Positions 9,403-18,365 of a stretch of 62,557 bases of DNA are shown here, piece after piece. The notes beneath the pieces are model-generated. The model did no database searches. It was not told the origin of the DNA and saw only the letters and a program-made list of their open reading frames with translations. This DNA is from Muribaculaceae bacterium (GTDB lineage Bacteria; Bacteroidota; Bacteroidia; Bacteroidales; Muribaculaceae). The translations under genes were made by a program, and so were the position numbers. The stretch is taken from NCBI GenBank assembly GCA_017443765.1, contig JAFSYB010000101.1, positions 1 through 62,557 on the forward strand, read 5' to 3'. The first letter of the stretch is position 1, and each line of letters begins with the position of its first letter.

Positions 9403-9720
9403 AAAACCGTGTGTGAAATCTTGAGCGGGCCGCCCCATCGCCGACAGGCGATAACCACTGTGAAAACCCCACCATGACAGGAGCGCAGCGACTGAATGGT
9501 GGGGAAGCGGATAAGGTGTGCCTGTGTTCCTCGGCGAGGAACACCATGCTGTATAACCAGCACCGGGAACTCGGCTACGTCAAAGCCGCCCTGCCCGCCC
9601 AGTGAACCGCAGACCTACGGCGCATACATCGAAGATGTGTGTGGCGTGGGGTAAGCGACGCAGAGTGCGGGTGATTCTCAATGCGAATTGCACGAATTAG
9701 GGCGAATTTAAGTGAATCCA
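9403..9720 (+). repeat. R element, copy B (5' box missing, internal deletion)
   Basis: Starts at AAAACCGTGTGTGAAATC, inside the R core, and runs to a boundary box at 9669-9712. H1 (9437-9452) and H2 (9467-9504) are in the same orientation as copy A. H3 (from 9609) reads in the opposite orientation. About 50 bases between H3 and the middle of H4 are gone, with ACGGC at the junction, so H4 has lost most of its 5' arm. It is separated from copy A' by the ATPase gene. Confidence 0.8.
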
Positions 9721-9758
9721 CTATCCGTCATAGTCTCCAAAAAACCGTGTGTGAAATT

Positions 9759-9805
9759 GGCCGAATTGGCCTAATGAGCCAAATTAGCCAAATAGCCCAA
9801 ATATT
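9759..9805. repeat. Degenerate 8-9 bp repeats of the CCAA type
   Basis: Units such as CCGAATTGG, CCTAATGAG, CCAAATTAG and CCAAATAG follow each other directly after R copy B. The same sort of array occurs at 22627-22689 and 51369-51404. Confidence 0.6.
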
Positions 9806-9838
9806 CTGTTTCTCAAATTTAGCGGCCTCGCAAAGCCA

Positions 9839-9896
9839 CTCGTAGCTCGTAGCTTACTTGTAGCGCGTAGCTTACTCGTAGCTCGTAGCTCGTCAC
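9839..9896. repeat. Degenerate CGTAGCT tandem repeat
   Basis: Repeats of CGTAGCT with TACT or TACTT inserts run up to the stop codon of the pullulanase gene. Nothing else is visible in 9806-9896. Confidence 0.6.
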
Positions 9897-11825
9897 TCAC
9901 TTCACAATAATCACTGCGCTTTGTGCCGGCACGGTGACCTGGCCTCCGTCGACGGTGCCGAGGCCGTTCTCGTCGATGGCGATGTTGCGGCACACCACAG
10001 TCCACCGGCCGTCGGGCACGGTGATGGTGCGCGGTTGCTTGTTGGCGTTCAGCGCCACCACGATGTCGCCCCAGCGGTCGCCGCCGGCGTGGTTCTTGAG
10101 GCGGAAAGCCACCAGGCAGTCGCCGCCGGGCAGGAACTCCAAGTGCCGGCGCACCAGGTCGGCGTCACCGAGGTGGAACGCCGGGTGGTGCTTGCGCAGG
10201 GCAATCAGCTTGCTGTAATACGCCATCACCTGCGGATAACGCTCCAGGTTGCCCCAGTCCAGGTGGTTGATGCTGTCGGGGCTGTTGTAGCTGTTGTGCA
10301 CGCCGAGCTTGGTGCGCAGCATCTCCTCGCCGCTGAGCATGAACGGCACGCCCTGCGAGGTGAACACGGCAGTCTGCGCCAGCAGGTCGAGGCGAATGAG
10401 CTCGTCCTCGGTAATGCCGGGGATGCTCGCGCGCAGGCGGTCCACAAGGCACATGTCGTCGTGGCAGCTCACGTAGCTGATGAGCTGCGTGGGCTGCGTG
10501 GCCCAGTGGTGCTGGCTGTAGTTCACCTTGCTGATGTCGACCTGCGGGTGCTGCACACCGCCGGCGATGCCAAACTTGATGCTCTCCTCGTTGCCTGTCA
10601 CGCGCCCCAGGAAGGCGGCCTTGTCGTCGCCGTCCCACGGGCCGCGCAGGGCGTCGCGGATATCGTCGCTAAAGGCGGCGATGCCCGCCATGCGGCCGAT
10701 GTTGGCCTTCATGCCTAATTGGTCGTTGGGCAGCGCGCAGCCACCGGCGCTCCAGCCCTCGCCATAGATGAAGACGTCGTCGGGCAGCGCCTGGCGGATG
10801 GCGTTCATCGTGGCAATGTCGTGCACGCCCATCAAGTCGAACCGGAAACCGTCGATGTGGTACTCGTCGACCCAGTATTTCACGCTCTCAATCATGAACT
10901 GGCGCATGAGTTCCCGCTCGCTGGCGGTCTCGTTGCCGCAGCCGCTGCCGTTGCTGTAGGTGCCGTCGGCATTGCGGCGGAAGAAGTAGTCGGGCATGGT
11001 GCGCTGGAAGTTGCTGCCGTCGATGTTGAACGTGTGGTTGTACACCACGTCGAGGATTACCTTGATGCCGGCGCGGTGCAGGGCCTGCACCATCTGCTTG
11101 AACTCGCGTATGCGCACGTCGGGCTTGTAGGGGTCGGTGCTGTAGCCGCCCTCGGGCACGTTGTAGTTCACGGGGTCGTAGCCCCAGTTGTACTGCGGCA
11201 CGTCGAGGCGTGTCTCATCGACCGAGGCGTAGTCGAACGACGGCAGGATGTGCACGGCGTTCACGCCCAGGGCTTGCAGGTGTGCGATGGCGCGGGGCTC
11301 GGTGAGCGCGAGGTACTTGCCCTTGTGTTGCAGCCCGCTCGATGGGTCAATCGAGAAGTCGCGGTGGTGCAGCTCGTAGAGGACGAGGTCCTTGGCGTCG
11401 ATGGCCGGGCGTCGGTCGGTGTCCCATCCGGCGGGGTTGGTGTCGGCCAGGTCGAGCACAGCGGCGCGCTGGCCGTTCACGCCCACGGCGGTGGCCCAGA
11501 TACCCGGGGTCTCGCCCAGCGACTTCTTGCCCTCCTGCACGCTGAAGGTGTAGAACTTGCCCTTGAGGTCGCCTTTCACGGTCACGGACCATTCCAGCTC
11601 TCCGCCCTGGGTGCGTGCGATGGGCCGCGAGGTCATCTTCAGCGTCTTGGTGGCTTTGCCGCCCAGCCCTTGGTCGTAGAGGCGCAGCGTCACGCCACGT
11701 GCCGTGCCCAGGGTCGTCACCTTGAACGTGGTGGCCTGCGGGGTGTAGGTCATTTCAGGCGAGGCCATGGCGTTGAGCGAGAGCAAGGCGGCCACGGCAA
11801 GGCCGAGGAGTTTGCGGGTTTTCAT
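9897..11825 (-). CDS. pulA: Type I pullulanase (GH13), secreted
   Basis: Hydrolyses alpha-1,6 branch points of pullulan, starch or glycogen. The 642-aa product has a signal peptide (MKTRKLLGLAVAALLSLNAMA), an N-terminal beta-sandwich (about 25-115) and a GH13 barrel. The type I pullulanase signature YNWGYDP is at 212-218. The GH13 motifs are DVVYNHTF (259-266), GFRFDLMG (326-333, nucleophile Asp330), YGEGW (354-358, acid/base Glu356) and SCHDD (453-457, transition-state Asp456). A short C-terminal beta domain follows. Its ATG overlaps the stop of malQ by four bases (ATGA), so the two are translationally coupled and probably debranch and rearrange the same glucan. The signal peptide places it in the periplasm or at the surface. 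Confidence 0.95.
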   Translation of the reverse strand: MKTRKLLGLAVAALLSLNAMASPEMTYTPQATTFKVTTLGTARGVTLRLYDQGLGGKATKTLKMTSRPIARTQGGELEWSVTVKGDLKGKFYTFSVQEGKKSLGETPGIWATAVGVNGQRAAVLDLADTNPAGWDTDRRPAIDAKDLVLYELHHRDFSIDPSSGLQHKGKYLALTEPRAIAHLQALGVNAVHILPSFDYASVDETRLDVPQYNWGYDPVNYNVPEGGYSTDPYKPDVRIREFKQMVQALHRAGIKVILDVVYNHTFNIDGSNFQRTMPDYFFRRNADGTYSNGSGCGNETASERELMRQFMIESVKYWVDEYHIDGFRFDLMGVHDIATMNAIRQALPDDVFIYGEGWSAGGCALPNDQLGMKANIGRMAGIAAFSDDIRDALRGPWDGDDKAAFLGRVTGNEESIKFGIAGGVQHPQVDISKVNYSQHHWATQPTQLISYVSCHDDMCLVDRLRASIPGITEDELIRLDLLAQTAVFTSQGVPFMLSGEEMLRTKLGVHNSYNSPDSINHLDWGNLERYPQVMAYYSKLIALRKHHPAFHLGDADLVRRHLEFLPGGDCLVAFRLKNHAGGDRWGDIVVALNANKQPRTITVPDGRWTVVCRNIAIDENGLGTVDGGQVTVPAQSAVIIVK

Positions 11826-14506
11826 TTGCGTCCACTTTGAGTGATGTAATCCTTGATTTTGGTGTTAAAAGCGTTGGCCTCCATCAGCTGCTCGATCGTG
11901 AGGTGCATGCGGTAGCGCCAGTAGTGACGTGGGTTGGCGGGGATGTTGATGCGCTCGGCGTCGGCGTCGGGCAGGCGCAGCTGCTCGTCGATGGCCATCC
12001 AGTCTTGCAGCGAGAGCAGGGTGAGCATCGAGGGGCAGTTCAGGTGGTTGCGCACGATGTCGGTGGCAAGCCAGCCGGGCAGCGGGTGCGGGGCGGCGTC
12101 GCCGCGCCACAGCACGCTGCTGTAGTATTGCTGGGTGCGCTCCGCGTCCTCGTCCCACCACTGCCGCAGGGTGCTCATGTCGTGGGTCGAGATGGTGGCC
12201 ACGCTGCGGGAGGGGTTGTTGTTCAGGTTGCCAAAGGTGAGCTTGGCGTCCTTGGGCATCGACTGGATTTCGAGGCTCAGGATGCGCAGCTCGTCCATCA
12301 CCCAGGCCACGCAGTCGGGCACCATGCCCAGGTCCTCGGCACACACCAGCATGCGCGTGGCCTGCACCAGCTTGGGCAGTTTCTTCATCGCCTCGTGGTA
12401 CCAGAAGTCGTTGTTGCGGCGGTAGAAGTAGTCGTTGTACAGGCGGTTGAAAGCCTCCTTGTCGGCTCCGTAGAGGGTTTCGTATACGAAGTCGTGCTGC
12501 ACCGAGATGCGCGGGTGGAAGAGCGCGGGGTTCTTGCGGTCGCGCACAAAGAGCACATCGCTGATGAGTGCGTACAGCCCGTCGCGCACCCAGCGGTCAT
12601 CGTCGCTGTCCTTGCCGGCAAAGGCGGCCTCGACCTTGCGCTGCGTGTCGTATTCGGGCCGCAGGTGCCAGATGTCGTCGTGGCTGCGCTCCAGGAATTG
12701 CTCGCGCACCAGCCGGGCGTGAGGGCCGAACACGCGGTCAATCACCCAGTCGGCAATGAACGGCTCGGTCATAAACTGCTCCTGGAAGTTGAGGCCGTAG
12801 CCCCGGATTTCGTCGGCGCTCATGCCCAAGGCGGGCGAGAACTGCCCCAACAGGCCGTGCACGGCATCGATGGGTATCTCCCAAATGCGGAAGAATCCCA
12901 GCACGTGGTCGATGCGGTAGGCATCGAAATACTGCGACATCTTGCGGAACCGCTTCACCCACCACGAGCAGCCGTCGGCCAGCATGGCGTCCCAGTTGTA
13001 GGTGGGGAAGCCCCAGTTCTGTCCGTTGGCCGAGAATGCATCGGGCGGTGCGCCGGCCTGGCCGTTGAGGTTGAAGTACTTGGGCTCGACCCAGGCCTCC
13101 ACGCCGTCGCGGCTGATGCCAATGGGGATGTCGCCCTTGAGCACCACGTGCTTGTCGAGGGCGCGCTCGTGTGCGCCACGCATCTGCTTGTCGAGGAAGT
13201 ACTGCACAAAGTACCAGTAGGCCACTTCCTTGTAGAGCCTGGCTCGCGGGTTGCTCATGGCTTTGCGCTCCTCGTCACTGAAGGTGCGGTGGTCGGGCCA
13301 CTGGCCGAAAGTGGCCGTGCCGTAGAGGTCGCGGTAGTGGCAGAAGGCGGCGTAGGGCACCAGCCAGTCCTGGTTGGCGGCAAAGAAGGTCTTGAACTCC
13401 TCGCCTTTGAGCACGGCAGTCCCCTCCTGGGCGTAGAGCAGCTGCATATACTCGCGCTTGGCATTGTTCACGCGCTCGTAGTCGATTTGCGGCAGTGCGT
13501 TGAGTTCCTGGCGCAGTTGCTCGAACTGCGCGGCCTTGAGGGCATCGTGCAGCGGCGGCAGCTGGTTCAGGTCGAGGTACTGCGGGTGCAGGGCATAGAT
13601 GCTGATGCTGTTGTAGGGGTAGCTGTCCTGCCAGGTGCCGGTGATGGTGGTGTCGTTGATGGGCAGCACTTGCAGGGCGCGCTGGCCGGTGCCGGCCACC
13701 CAGTCAATCATGCGCTTGAGGTCGCCGAAGTCGCCCACGCCAAAGCTGCGCTCGCTGCGCAGCGAGAAGATGGGCACCACGGTGCCGGCAAGTTTCACCG
13801 GCGGCAGCGGGAAGTGGGCCTGCGTCAACTCATACACCAGCACCTCGCCGGCGTTGAGGTCGGGTAGGGTGATGGTGCGGTTGTCGCCGTTTTCCCACAC
13901 GAGCGAGGTGGCTTGCTCGCGGCTGGCAATGCCAAATTTGAACTCCATCTGCCGTGCCTCGAGTGTGCTGGCGTCGAGGGCGGTCACCCACTCGTTGTGG
14001 TTGTGCTCCACCATGCCGAAGGCTTTGACCGGGTTCCAGTCGCCCAGAGCCTTTCCGCGGCCCACGAGTACCAGCCGCTCGCTGGTGCGCAGCTGCGGTG
14101 CGCGCACCTTGACAACGATGGTGGCTGCTCCGGCGGCAGCCAGCAGGGGGTGCATCTCGCGGCGTGCCACGCAGTCGGTCATGGCCGAGCTGTAGAGGTA
14201 GCTGTCGGCGGGAATGTCGTTCCAGTGGTCCCACGCCACGCAGCGGTGCGCGGCCGCCGACACCGGGTCGAGCCGGTGGGGCATCACCAGCCACTCGTGG
14301 CGCACCATGATGCCGTCGCGCTCCACGCTGTAGTAGTAGTCCATGCTGGCATCGCCTAACGGTGCCTCGATTTCGCACGTCCATAAGCGGCCGTCGCGTG
14401 TGCTCATCGCGTGCCTCACCACCTTGTCGTCGAGGCCGGTGAGAACGTTGAGCACCAGCTGCTCGCCGTAGGCCGTGCTATAGTCCAAATTCAGTTTCAG
14501 TCTCAT
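11822..14506 (-). CDS. malQ: 4-alpha-glucanotransferase (GH77) with N-terminal CBM20-type domains
   Basis: Amylomaltase that transfers alpha-1,4-glucan segments between maltodextrins. It is 894 aa, much longer than E. coli MalQ (about 690 aa), because of two starch-binding (CBM20-like) domains in the first 240 residues (for example RLKLNLDYSTAYGEQLVLNV and LRTSERLVLVGRGKALGDW). This is the architecture of plant DPE2. The catalytic part shows the GH77 marks: YPYNSISIYALHPQYLDL, the nucleophile motif YRIDHVLGF near residue 530, CAEDLG near 724 (acid/base Glu) and STHDMS near 775. No signal peptide, so cytoplasmic. First gene of a two-gene unit with the pullulanase. No clear promoter box was found in the 144 bases upstream. 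Confidence 0.95.
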   Translation of the reverse strand: MRLKLNLDYSTAYGEQLVLNVLTGLDDKVVRHAMSTRDGRLWTCEIEAPLGDASMDYYYSVERDGIMVRHEWLVMPHRLDPVSAAAHRCVAWDHWNDIPADSYLYSSAMTDCVARREMHPLLAAAGAATIVVKVRAPQLRTSERLVLVGRGKALGDWNPVKAFGMVEHNHNEWVTALDASTLEARQMEFKFGIASREQATSLVWENGDNRTITLPDLNAGEVLVYELTQAHFPLPPVKLAGTVVPIFSLRSERSFGVGDFGDLKRMIDWVAGTGQRALQVLPINDTTITGTWQDSYPYNSISIYALHPQYLDLNQLPPLHDALKAAQFEQLRQELNALPQIDYERVNNAKREYMQLLYAQEGTAVLKGEEFKTFFAANQDWLVPYAAFCHYRDLYGTATFGQWPDHRTFSDEERKAMSNPRARLYKEVAYWYFVQYFLDKQMRGAHERALDKHVVLKGDIPIGISRDGVEAWVEPKYFNLNGQAGAPPDAFSANGQNWGFPTYNWDAMLADGCSWWVKRFRKMSQYFDAYRIDHVLGFFRIWEIPIDAVHGLLGQFSPALGMSADEIRGYGLNFQEQFMTEPFIADWVIDRVFGPHARLVREQFLERSHDDIWHLRPEYDTQRKVEAAFAGKDSDDDRWVRDGLYALISDVLFVRDRKNPALFHPRISVQHDFVYETLYGADKEAFNRLYNDYFYRRNNDFWYHEAMKKLPKLVQATRMLVCAEDLGMVPDCVAWVMDELRILSLEIQSMPKDAKLTFGNLNNNPSRSVATISTHDMSTLRQWWDEDAERTQQYYSSVLWRGDAAPHPLPGWLATDIVRNHLNCPSMLTLLSLQDWMAIDEQLRLPDADAERINIPANPRHYWRYRMHLTIEQLMEANAFNTKIKDYITQSGRK

Positions 14507-14650
14507 AGCTGTTCGGTTTTTGCAGTTTTCTCTTTCGGTGTAAAATTAGCAACAAAACACATCACACCGTTCCTGTTCCCGCCTCAAAAGTGGGAAAAGG
14601 TGGTGCAAACGATTACATGAGATGAAAGTGTGTGCCGGCGTCGGTGTGCC

Positions 14651-15118
14651 TTAGAAGATGAGCGCCACGGCGTGTGCGGCAATGCCCTGCTCGCGGCCGG
14701 TGAAGCCCAGGCGCTCGGTGGTGGTGGCCTTGATGGAAACCTGGTCGGGGGTGCATGCCATGCACTCGGCCAGCTCGCGCTGCATGGCGGGGATGTGCGG
14801 GTTGATTTTGGGCCGCTCGGCGCAGATGGTGATGTCGCAGTTGCCCAGGCGGTAGCCCTTTTCGCCCAGCAGCCGCATCACCTCGTATAGCAGTTTGCGG
14901 CTGTCGATGCCCCGGTAGCGTGGGTCGGTGTCGGGAAAGTGGTAGCCAATGTCGCGCAGGCACGCGGCACCCAGCAGGGCATCGCACAGGGCGTGGATGG
15001 CCACATCGGCGTCGCTGTGCCCCAGCAGCCCCAACTCATGCTCGATTCTCACGCCGCCCAGCCACAGCTCGCGCCCGGCCACCAGCCGGTGCACGTCGTA
15101 TCCAAACCCAATCCGCAT
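14651..15118 (-). CDS. ispF: 2-C-methyl-D-erythritol 2,4-cyclodiphosphate synthase
   Basis: Fifth step of the MEP isoprenoid pathway, forming the cyclic diphosphate from CDP-ME 2-phosphate with release of CMP. The 155-aa product is of normal length. Metal ligands are visible as GYDVHRL (Asp8, His10) and the HSDADVAIHALCDALLGAA block (His35, Asp37, His43). The C-terminal TTTERLGFTGREQGIAAHAVALI motif is also present. The ATG at 15118 directly abuts the porV stop at 15119, so the two genes are co-transcribed. Confidence 0.98.
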   Translation of the reverse strand: MRIGFGYDVHRLVAGRELWLGGVRIEHELGLLGHSDADVAIHALCDALLGAACLRDIGYHFPDTDPRYRGIDSRKLLYEVMRLLGEKGYRLGNCDITICAERPKINPHIPAMQRELAECMACTPDQVSIKATTTERLGFTGREQGIAAHAVALIF

Positions 15119-16309
15119 TTAGTTGCGGTTGAAGAGGTTCTTGATGCCGTCCATGTCGAACGAGAGGGTGAAGCGCAACGTTTGGTCGAGGGGGCTGTTC
15201 TGCTTGGTGGCAATCATGTAGCTGGCGTCGAGGCGCAGCACATTGAGCGAGAAGCCGGCACCCAGGCCGAAGTACTGGCGGTCGCCATTGTAGGCACTCT
15301 CGTAGTAGTAGCCGCCACGCAGGAAGAACTGCTGGTTATAGGCATACTCGGCACCAAGCGAGCAGTTGATGCGCTTGGCGAAGTCGCTGCCAAACGAGCT
15401 GAAGATTCCCGAAATCGACGACTTGTTCTTCCACTCTTCGAGGGCATCATCGTATGACAGTTGGTCGAATGAGCCATCACTGCTCACATAGTCGCTCTGC
15501 CGAGGCTTGGCCGGCACAAGCAGCTTGTTGGCATCGAGGCCGATGGTCAGGTTGTGATAGTCGGCCAGCGGGAAGGTGAACGCGGTGCCAATCTTGAGGT
15601 TTGCCGGCAGGAAGGCCTGGCGGTTGCCGCCCTCGTAGCTCACCTTTGAGCCGATATTCGAGATGTTGAACCCCAGCGACCACTGGCACTCGTTGCGGCC
15701 AATCACCGGGTAGGTGGTGTAGTAGCCGCTGATGTCGGCGGCGAAAGCCGAGGCCCCCGTCTTGGCATCGGCGGTTCCGCTTGTGCTGTAACCCAGGTCG
15801 CTGCGAACGAAACGCAGGGTGACACCCATGGCGAATTTCTCCGACAGCTTGCGCGAGTAGCCGGCATCGATGGCAAACTCGTAGGGGTGAATCGAATTGG
15901 TGACGGCGCTGTTCTCGACCGAGTTCACCTCGCCATAGGAGAAATAGCGCAGCGAGGCGCTGATGGCCTGGTTGTCGCCGCTGCCCAGCTTCATGTAGCC
16001 CGTGAGGTTGGCCAGATAGATGTCGTTGACAATCTTGCGCAGCCACGGCGTGTAGCTCAATGCCACACCCGCACTGCTGTAGGCGAAGGCGTATTTCGAC
16101 GAGTTCCAGAACTGCGCGTTCACATCGGGGTCGGTGGCGGCTCCCACATCACCCATGCCCGCACCGCGGGCATCGGGGGCGATGCCGAGCATGGTCACGC
16201 CAGTCTCGATGGGGTTGAACTCGTTTTTCAGGTCTTCATCGGCCCAAACACTGGCCGGCACCAGCAGCATTGCTGCCGCTATTATCGCTGACTTGAATGG
16301 AATCTTCAT
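15119..16309 (-). CDS. porV: Type IX secretion outer-membrane protein PorV (LptO)
   Basis: Outer-membrane beta-barrel of the FadL fold that shuttles T9SS cargo from the translocon to the PorU sortase. The 396-aa protein has a signal peptide (cut after SVWA). Its N-terminal region carries features typical of PorV: FNPIETGVTMLGIAPDARG, GMGDVGAATDPDVNAQFWN and YTPWLRKIVNDIYLANLTGY. The C terminus ends in amphipathic strands (LDQTLRFTLSFDMDG). It precedes ispF with no gap, the conserved order in many Bacteroidetes. Its presence indicates that the cell makes a T9SS, which fits the sorting-type tails of the secreted proteins at 26757, 36805 and 40406. No other T9SS gene is in the window. Confidence 0.93.
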   Translation of the reverse strand: MKIPFKSAIIAAAMLLVPASVWADEDLKNEFNPIETGVTMLGIAPDARGAGMGDVGAATDPDVNAQFWNSSKYAFAYSSAGVALSYTPWLRKIVNDIYLANLTGYMKLGSGDNQAISASLRYFSYGEVNSVENSAVTNSIHPYEFAIDAGYSRKLSEKFAMGVTLRFVRSDLGYSTSGTADAKTGASAFAADISGYYTTYPVIGRNECQWSLGFNISNIGSKVSYEGGNRQAFLPANLKIGTAFTFPLADYHNLTIGLDANKLLVPAKPRQSDYVSSDGSFDQLSYDDALEEWKNKSSISGIFSSFGSDFAKRINCSLGAEYAYNQQFFLRGGYYYESAYNGDRQYFGLGAGFSLNVLRLDASYMIATKQNSPLDQTLRFTLSFDMDGIKNLFNRN

Positions 16310-16501
16310 AAATATTTCAGTACGTTTGTTTTCTTGTCAGGTGGGTGGTATAAATAGCTTTTTTTAGCGATTTATAGCACTCACCTATAATAACTCGAAA
16401 CAGCGCGATTTATTGTGTGGCAGTCGATAAATGTGGTCAATCGCCGGCCGGTTGTCGCCCGCCAAGCCCCGGAAGGAGAGCCACCTGGCCCGGGGCAATT
16501 T

Positions 16502-17509
16502 CTAAAGGTAGGTGTTCAGGAACTCTCGCACCACTTGCTCGTAGTCGTCGCGGTGGTCGCTGAACGCCCGGGCGTGTTCCGAGCCCGGGGCAATCCACAG
16601 CTGCTTGGGCTGGGGCTTGGCGGCGTAGAGCTGGTGCACCATGGCGGTGGGCACATAGGTGTCGTTGCCGCCGTGGATGAACAGCATGGGCAGGTTGCAC
16701 TTGGCCACCTGAGTGAGTGGCGATGCCTGCTCGAAGCTCCAGCCGTAGCACACGCGGCACAAGGCGTTGGTGACGTAGAGGAGGGGCATCTCGTGCAGGC
16801 CGAACTGCTCCTGAAGCCGGTTCGAGAACTCGTTCCACGCGCTTGTGTAGCCGCAGTCCTCGATAACGGCTTTCACGGCTTCGGGCAGCGGGTCGCCGGC
16901 GGCATCCATCACCGCCGCCGCACCCATCGACACGCCATGGAGCACCACGCGCGGCGCAAGGCTGTCGGCCGGCCACAGGCTCGTGGCCACGTCGACCCAG
17001 CGGGCCACCTCGCGCCGCTCGTTCCAGCCCATGCCGATGTGGTCGCCGCCCGACAGCCCGTGGGCCGACAGGTCGGGCAACAGGATGTTGAATCCCAGTT
17101 GCTCGTGGTACATGCTCCCGATGTTCAGCATCGAGATGGCGCAGTCCTTGTAGCCATGCACCAGAATCGCTGTGCAGGCGGTGGGGGTGTCGGCCGGCAG
17201 GTAGAGGGCGTGCAGCCGTTTGCCCTCGAACTCGATGGTGGTGTCGCGCAAATTGCTTTGCTCCTGCTGCAACCAGGGCTGCAACTGCGGTGCGCGCTCA
17301 ATCAGGCGGGCGTAGGCCTCGCTGGCCGAGCGTTGCAGCGGTGCCAGCGCGTAGTGCAGCAGGTAACAGCTGGCGGCAATCACCACCAGCATGACCGCGA
17401 CCGCTATCCACCCACTCCAGCGCAGCCAGCGAGAAAGCCCCCGGCTGGCTGCCGCATTGCAGGCGGAGCAAGCCGAGGACTGACGTTTTTTCTTCCCGCA
17501 GATTTTCAT
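16502..17509 (-). CDS. Alpha/beta hydrolase, membrane-anchored
   Basis: A 335-aa serine hydrolase of the S33/YqkD-like group. An N-terminal hydrophobic segment (about 30-56, WIAVAVMLVVIAASCYLL) anchors it, with the catalytic domain probably periplasmic. The triad can be placed: the nucleophile in HGVSMG, the Asp in HGGNDTYVP and the His in GSEHA near the C terminus; an LVHGYKD oxyanion loop precedes them. The substrate is unknown. It follows the Bax-inhibitor-1 gene after six bases, so the two form an operon. The 192 bases between it and porV hold no gene. Confidence 0.88.
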   Translation of the reverse strand: MKICGKKKRQSSACSACNAAASRGLSRWLRWSGWIAVAVMLVVIAASCYLLHYALAPLQRSASEAYARLIERAPQLQPWLQQEQSNLRDTTIEFEGKRLHALYLPADTPTACTAILVHGYKDCAISMLNIGSMYHEQLGFNILLPDLSAHGLSGGDHIGMGWNERREVARWVDVATSLWPADSLAPRVVLHGVSMGAAAVMDAAGDPLPEAVKAVIEDCGYTSAWNEFSNRLQEQFGLHEMPLLYVTNALCRVCYGWSFEQASPLTQVAKCNLPMLFIHGGNDTYVPTAMVHQLYAAKPQPKQLWIAPGSEHARAFSDHRDDYEQVVREFLNTYL

Positions 17510-17515
17510 CGCTTG

Positions 17516-18247
17516 TTAGTCGCGGCTGCCGAAAAACCGCAGCAGGTACAGGAACAGGTTGATGAAATCGAGGTAGAGGATCAGGGCGCCCAGCGTGGCC
17601 ACCTTGCCCACCTGACTCGGGTCGGTCATCGAGGCCATCTCCTTGATTTTCTGCGTGTCCCACGCCGTGAGGCCGATGAAGATGGCCACACCGGCCAGGC
17701 TGATGATCCACTCCAGCGTGCTGCTGCCCATGAACAGGTTGATGAGCGAGGCCACGATGAGCCCAATCAGCGCCATGAACAAGAACGAGCCGAACTTCGA
17801 CAGGTCTTGCTTGGTGAAGTAGCCAAAGGCCGTCATCGCTCCGAACGTGAGCGAGGTGATAAGGAATGTTTGGGAAATCGATGAGAAGGTGTAGGCCAGG
17901 AAAATCGGGGTGAGCGTCACGCCGTTGAGCACGCTGTAGAGGTAGAACAGTGCCGTGGCGGTGCCGCTGCTGAGCTTGTTGATGGCCCCGCTGATGCCAA
18001 ACACCAGTGCCAGCTCGGCTATCATCAGTCCCCAAAAGATGATGCGATTGCCCAGGAGCATCGTTATCAGCGTCTCGCTGCTGAGCATCATAAACGAGGT
18101 GATGGCCGTGGCGAGCAGGCCCAGGAACATCTTGCCGTAAACACGGCGCATCACGCTGGCGATGTAGTTGGACAGCGTCATCTCGTTTTCCACTTGGGCA
18201 GCCGACGAGTAGCCGTTGCCATAAGGATAATTCTCGTAGTTGTTCAT
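17516..18247 (-). CDS. Bax inhibitor-1/YccA family membrane protein
   Basis: A 243-aa integral inner-membrane protein with seven hydrophobic segments, the topology of the BI-1/TMBIM family (bacterial YbhL/YccA). Proteins of this family conduct Ca2+ or modulate FtsH; the exact role here is unknown. Visible family marks are the YGKMFLGLLATAITSFMMLS first helix after a polar N terminus and the GLTAWDTQKIKEMA motif before the last helices. First gene of an operon with the downstream hydrolase. A 7-bp tandem repeat (18256-18290) lies directly upstream. Confidence 0.92.
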   Translation of the reverse strand: MNNYENYPYGNGYSSAAQVENEMTLSNYIASVMRRVYGKMFLGLLATAITSFMMLSSETLITMLLGNRIIFWGLMIAELALVFGISGAINKLSSGTATALFYLYSVLNGVTLTPIFLAYTFSSISQTFLITSLTFGAMTAFGYFTKQDLSKFGSFLFMALIGLIVASLINLFMGSSTLEWIISLAGVAIFIGLTAWDTQKIKEMASMTDPSQVGKVATLGALILYLDFINLFLYLLRFFGSRD

Positions 18248-18255
18248 AGTGTTTT

Positions 18256-18290
18256 CAGTTATCAGTTGTCAGTTGTCAGTTTTCAGTTGT
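18256..18290. repeat. Five tandem 7-bp repeats (CAGTTGT)
   Basis: Units CAGTTAT, CAGTTGT, CAGTTGT, CAGTTTT and CAGTTGT follow one another without gaps, 9 bases upstream of the Bax-inhibitor gene. They lie in its presumed 5' UTR. Confidence 0.85.
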
Positions 18291-18365
18291 CATAACCCAC
18301 CCTTGGGCTGGCCGTTATCGGGTAAGGGGGTAATTATAGGTTTAGCAAAAAGTGTGCCAATCGTG

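Noticed and set aside
7253..9720. Phase-variable promoter made from the flipped R hairpins
   Set aside because: The flipped segments contain no TAnnTTTG box and no recombinase gene lies nearby, so a promoter switch cannot be supported.
11837..13867. 676-codon open frame on the plus strand
   Set aside because: Antisense shadow of malQ; composition-driven, no recognisable domain or promoter.
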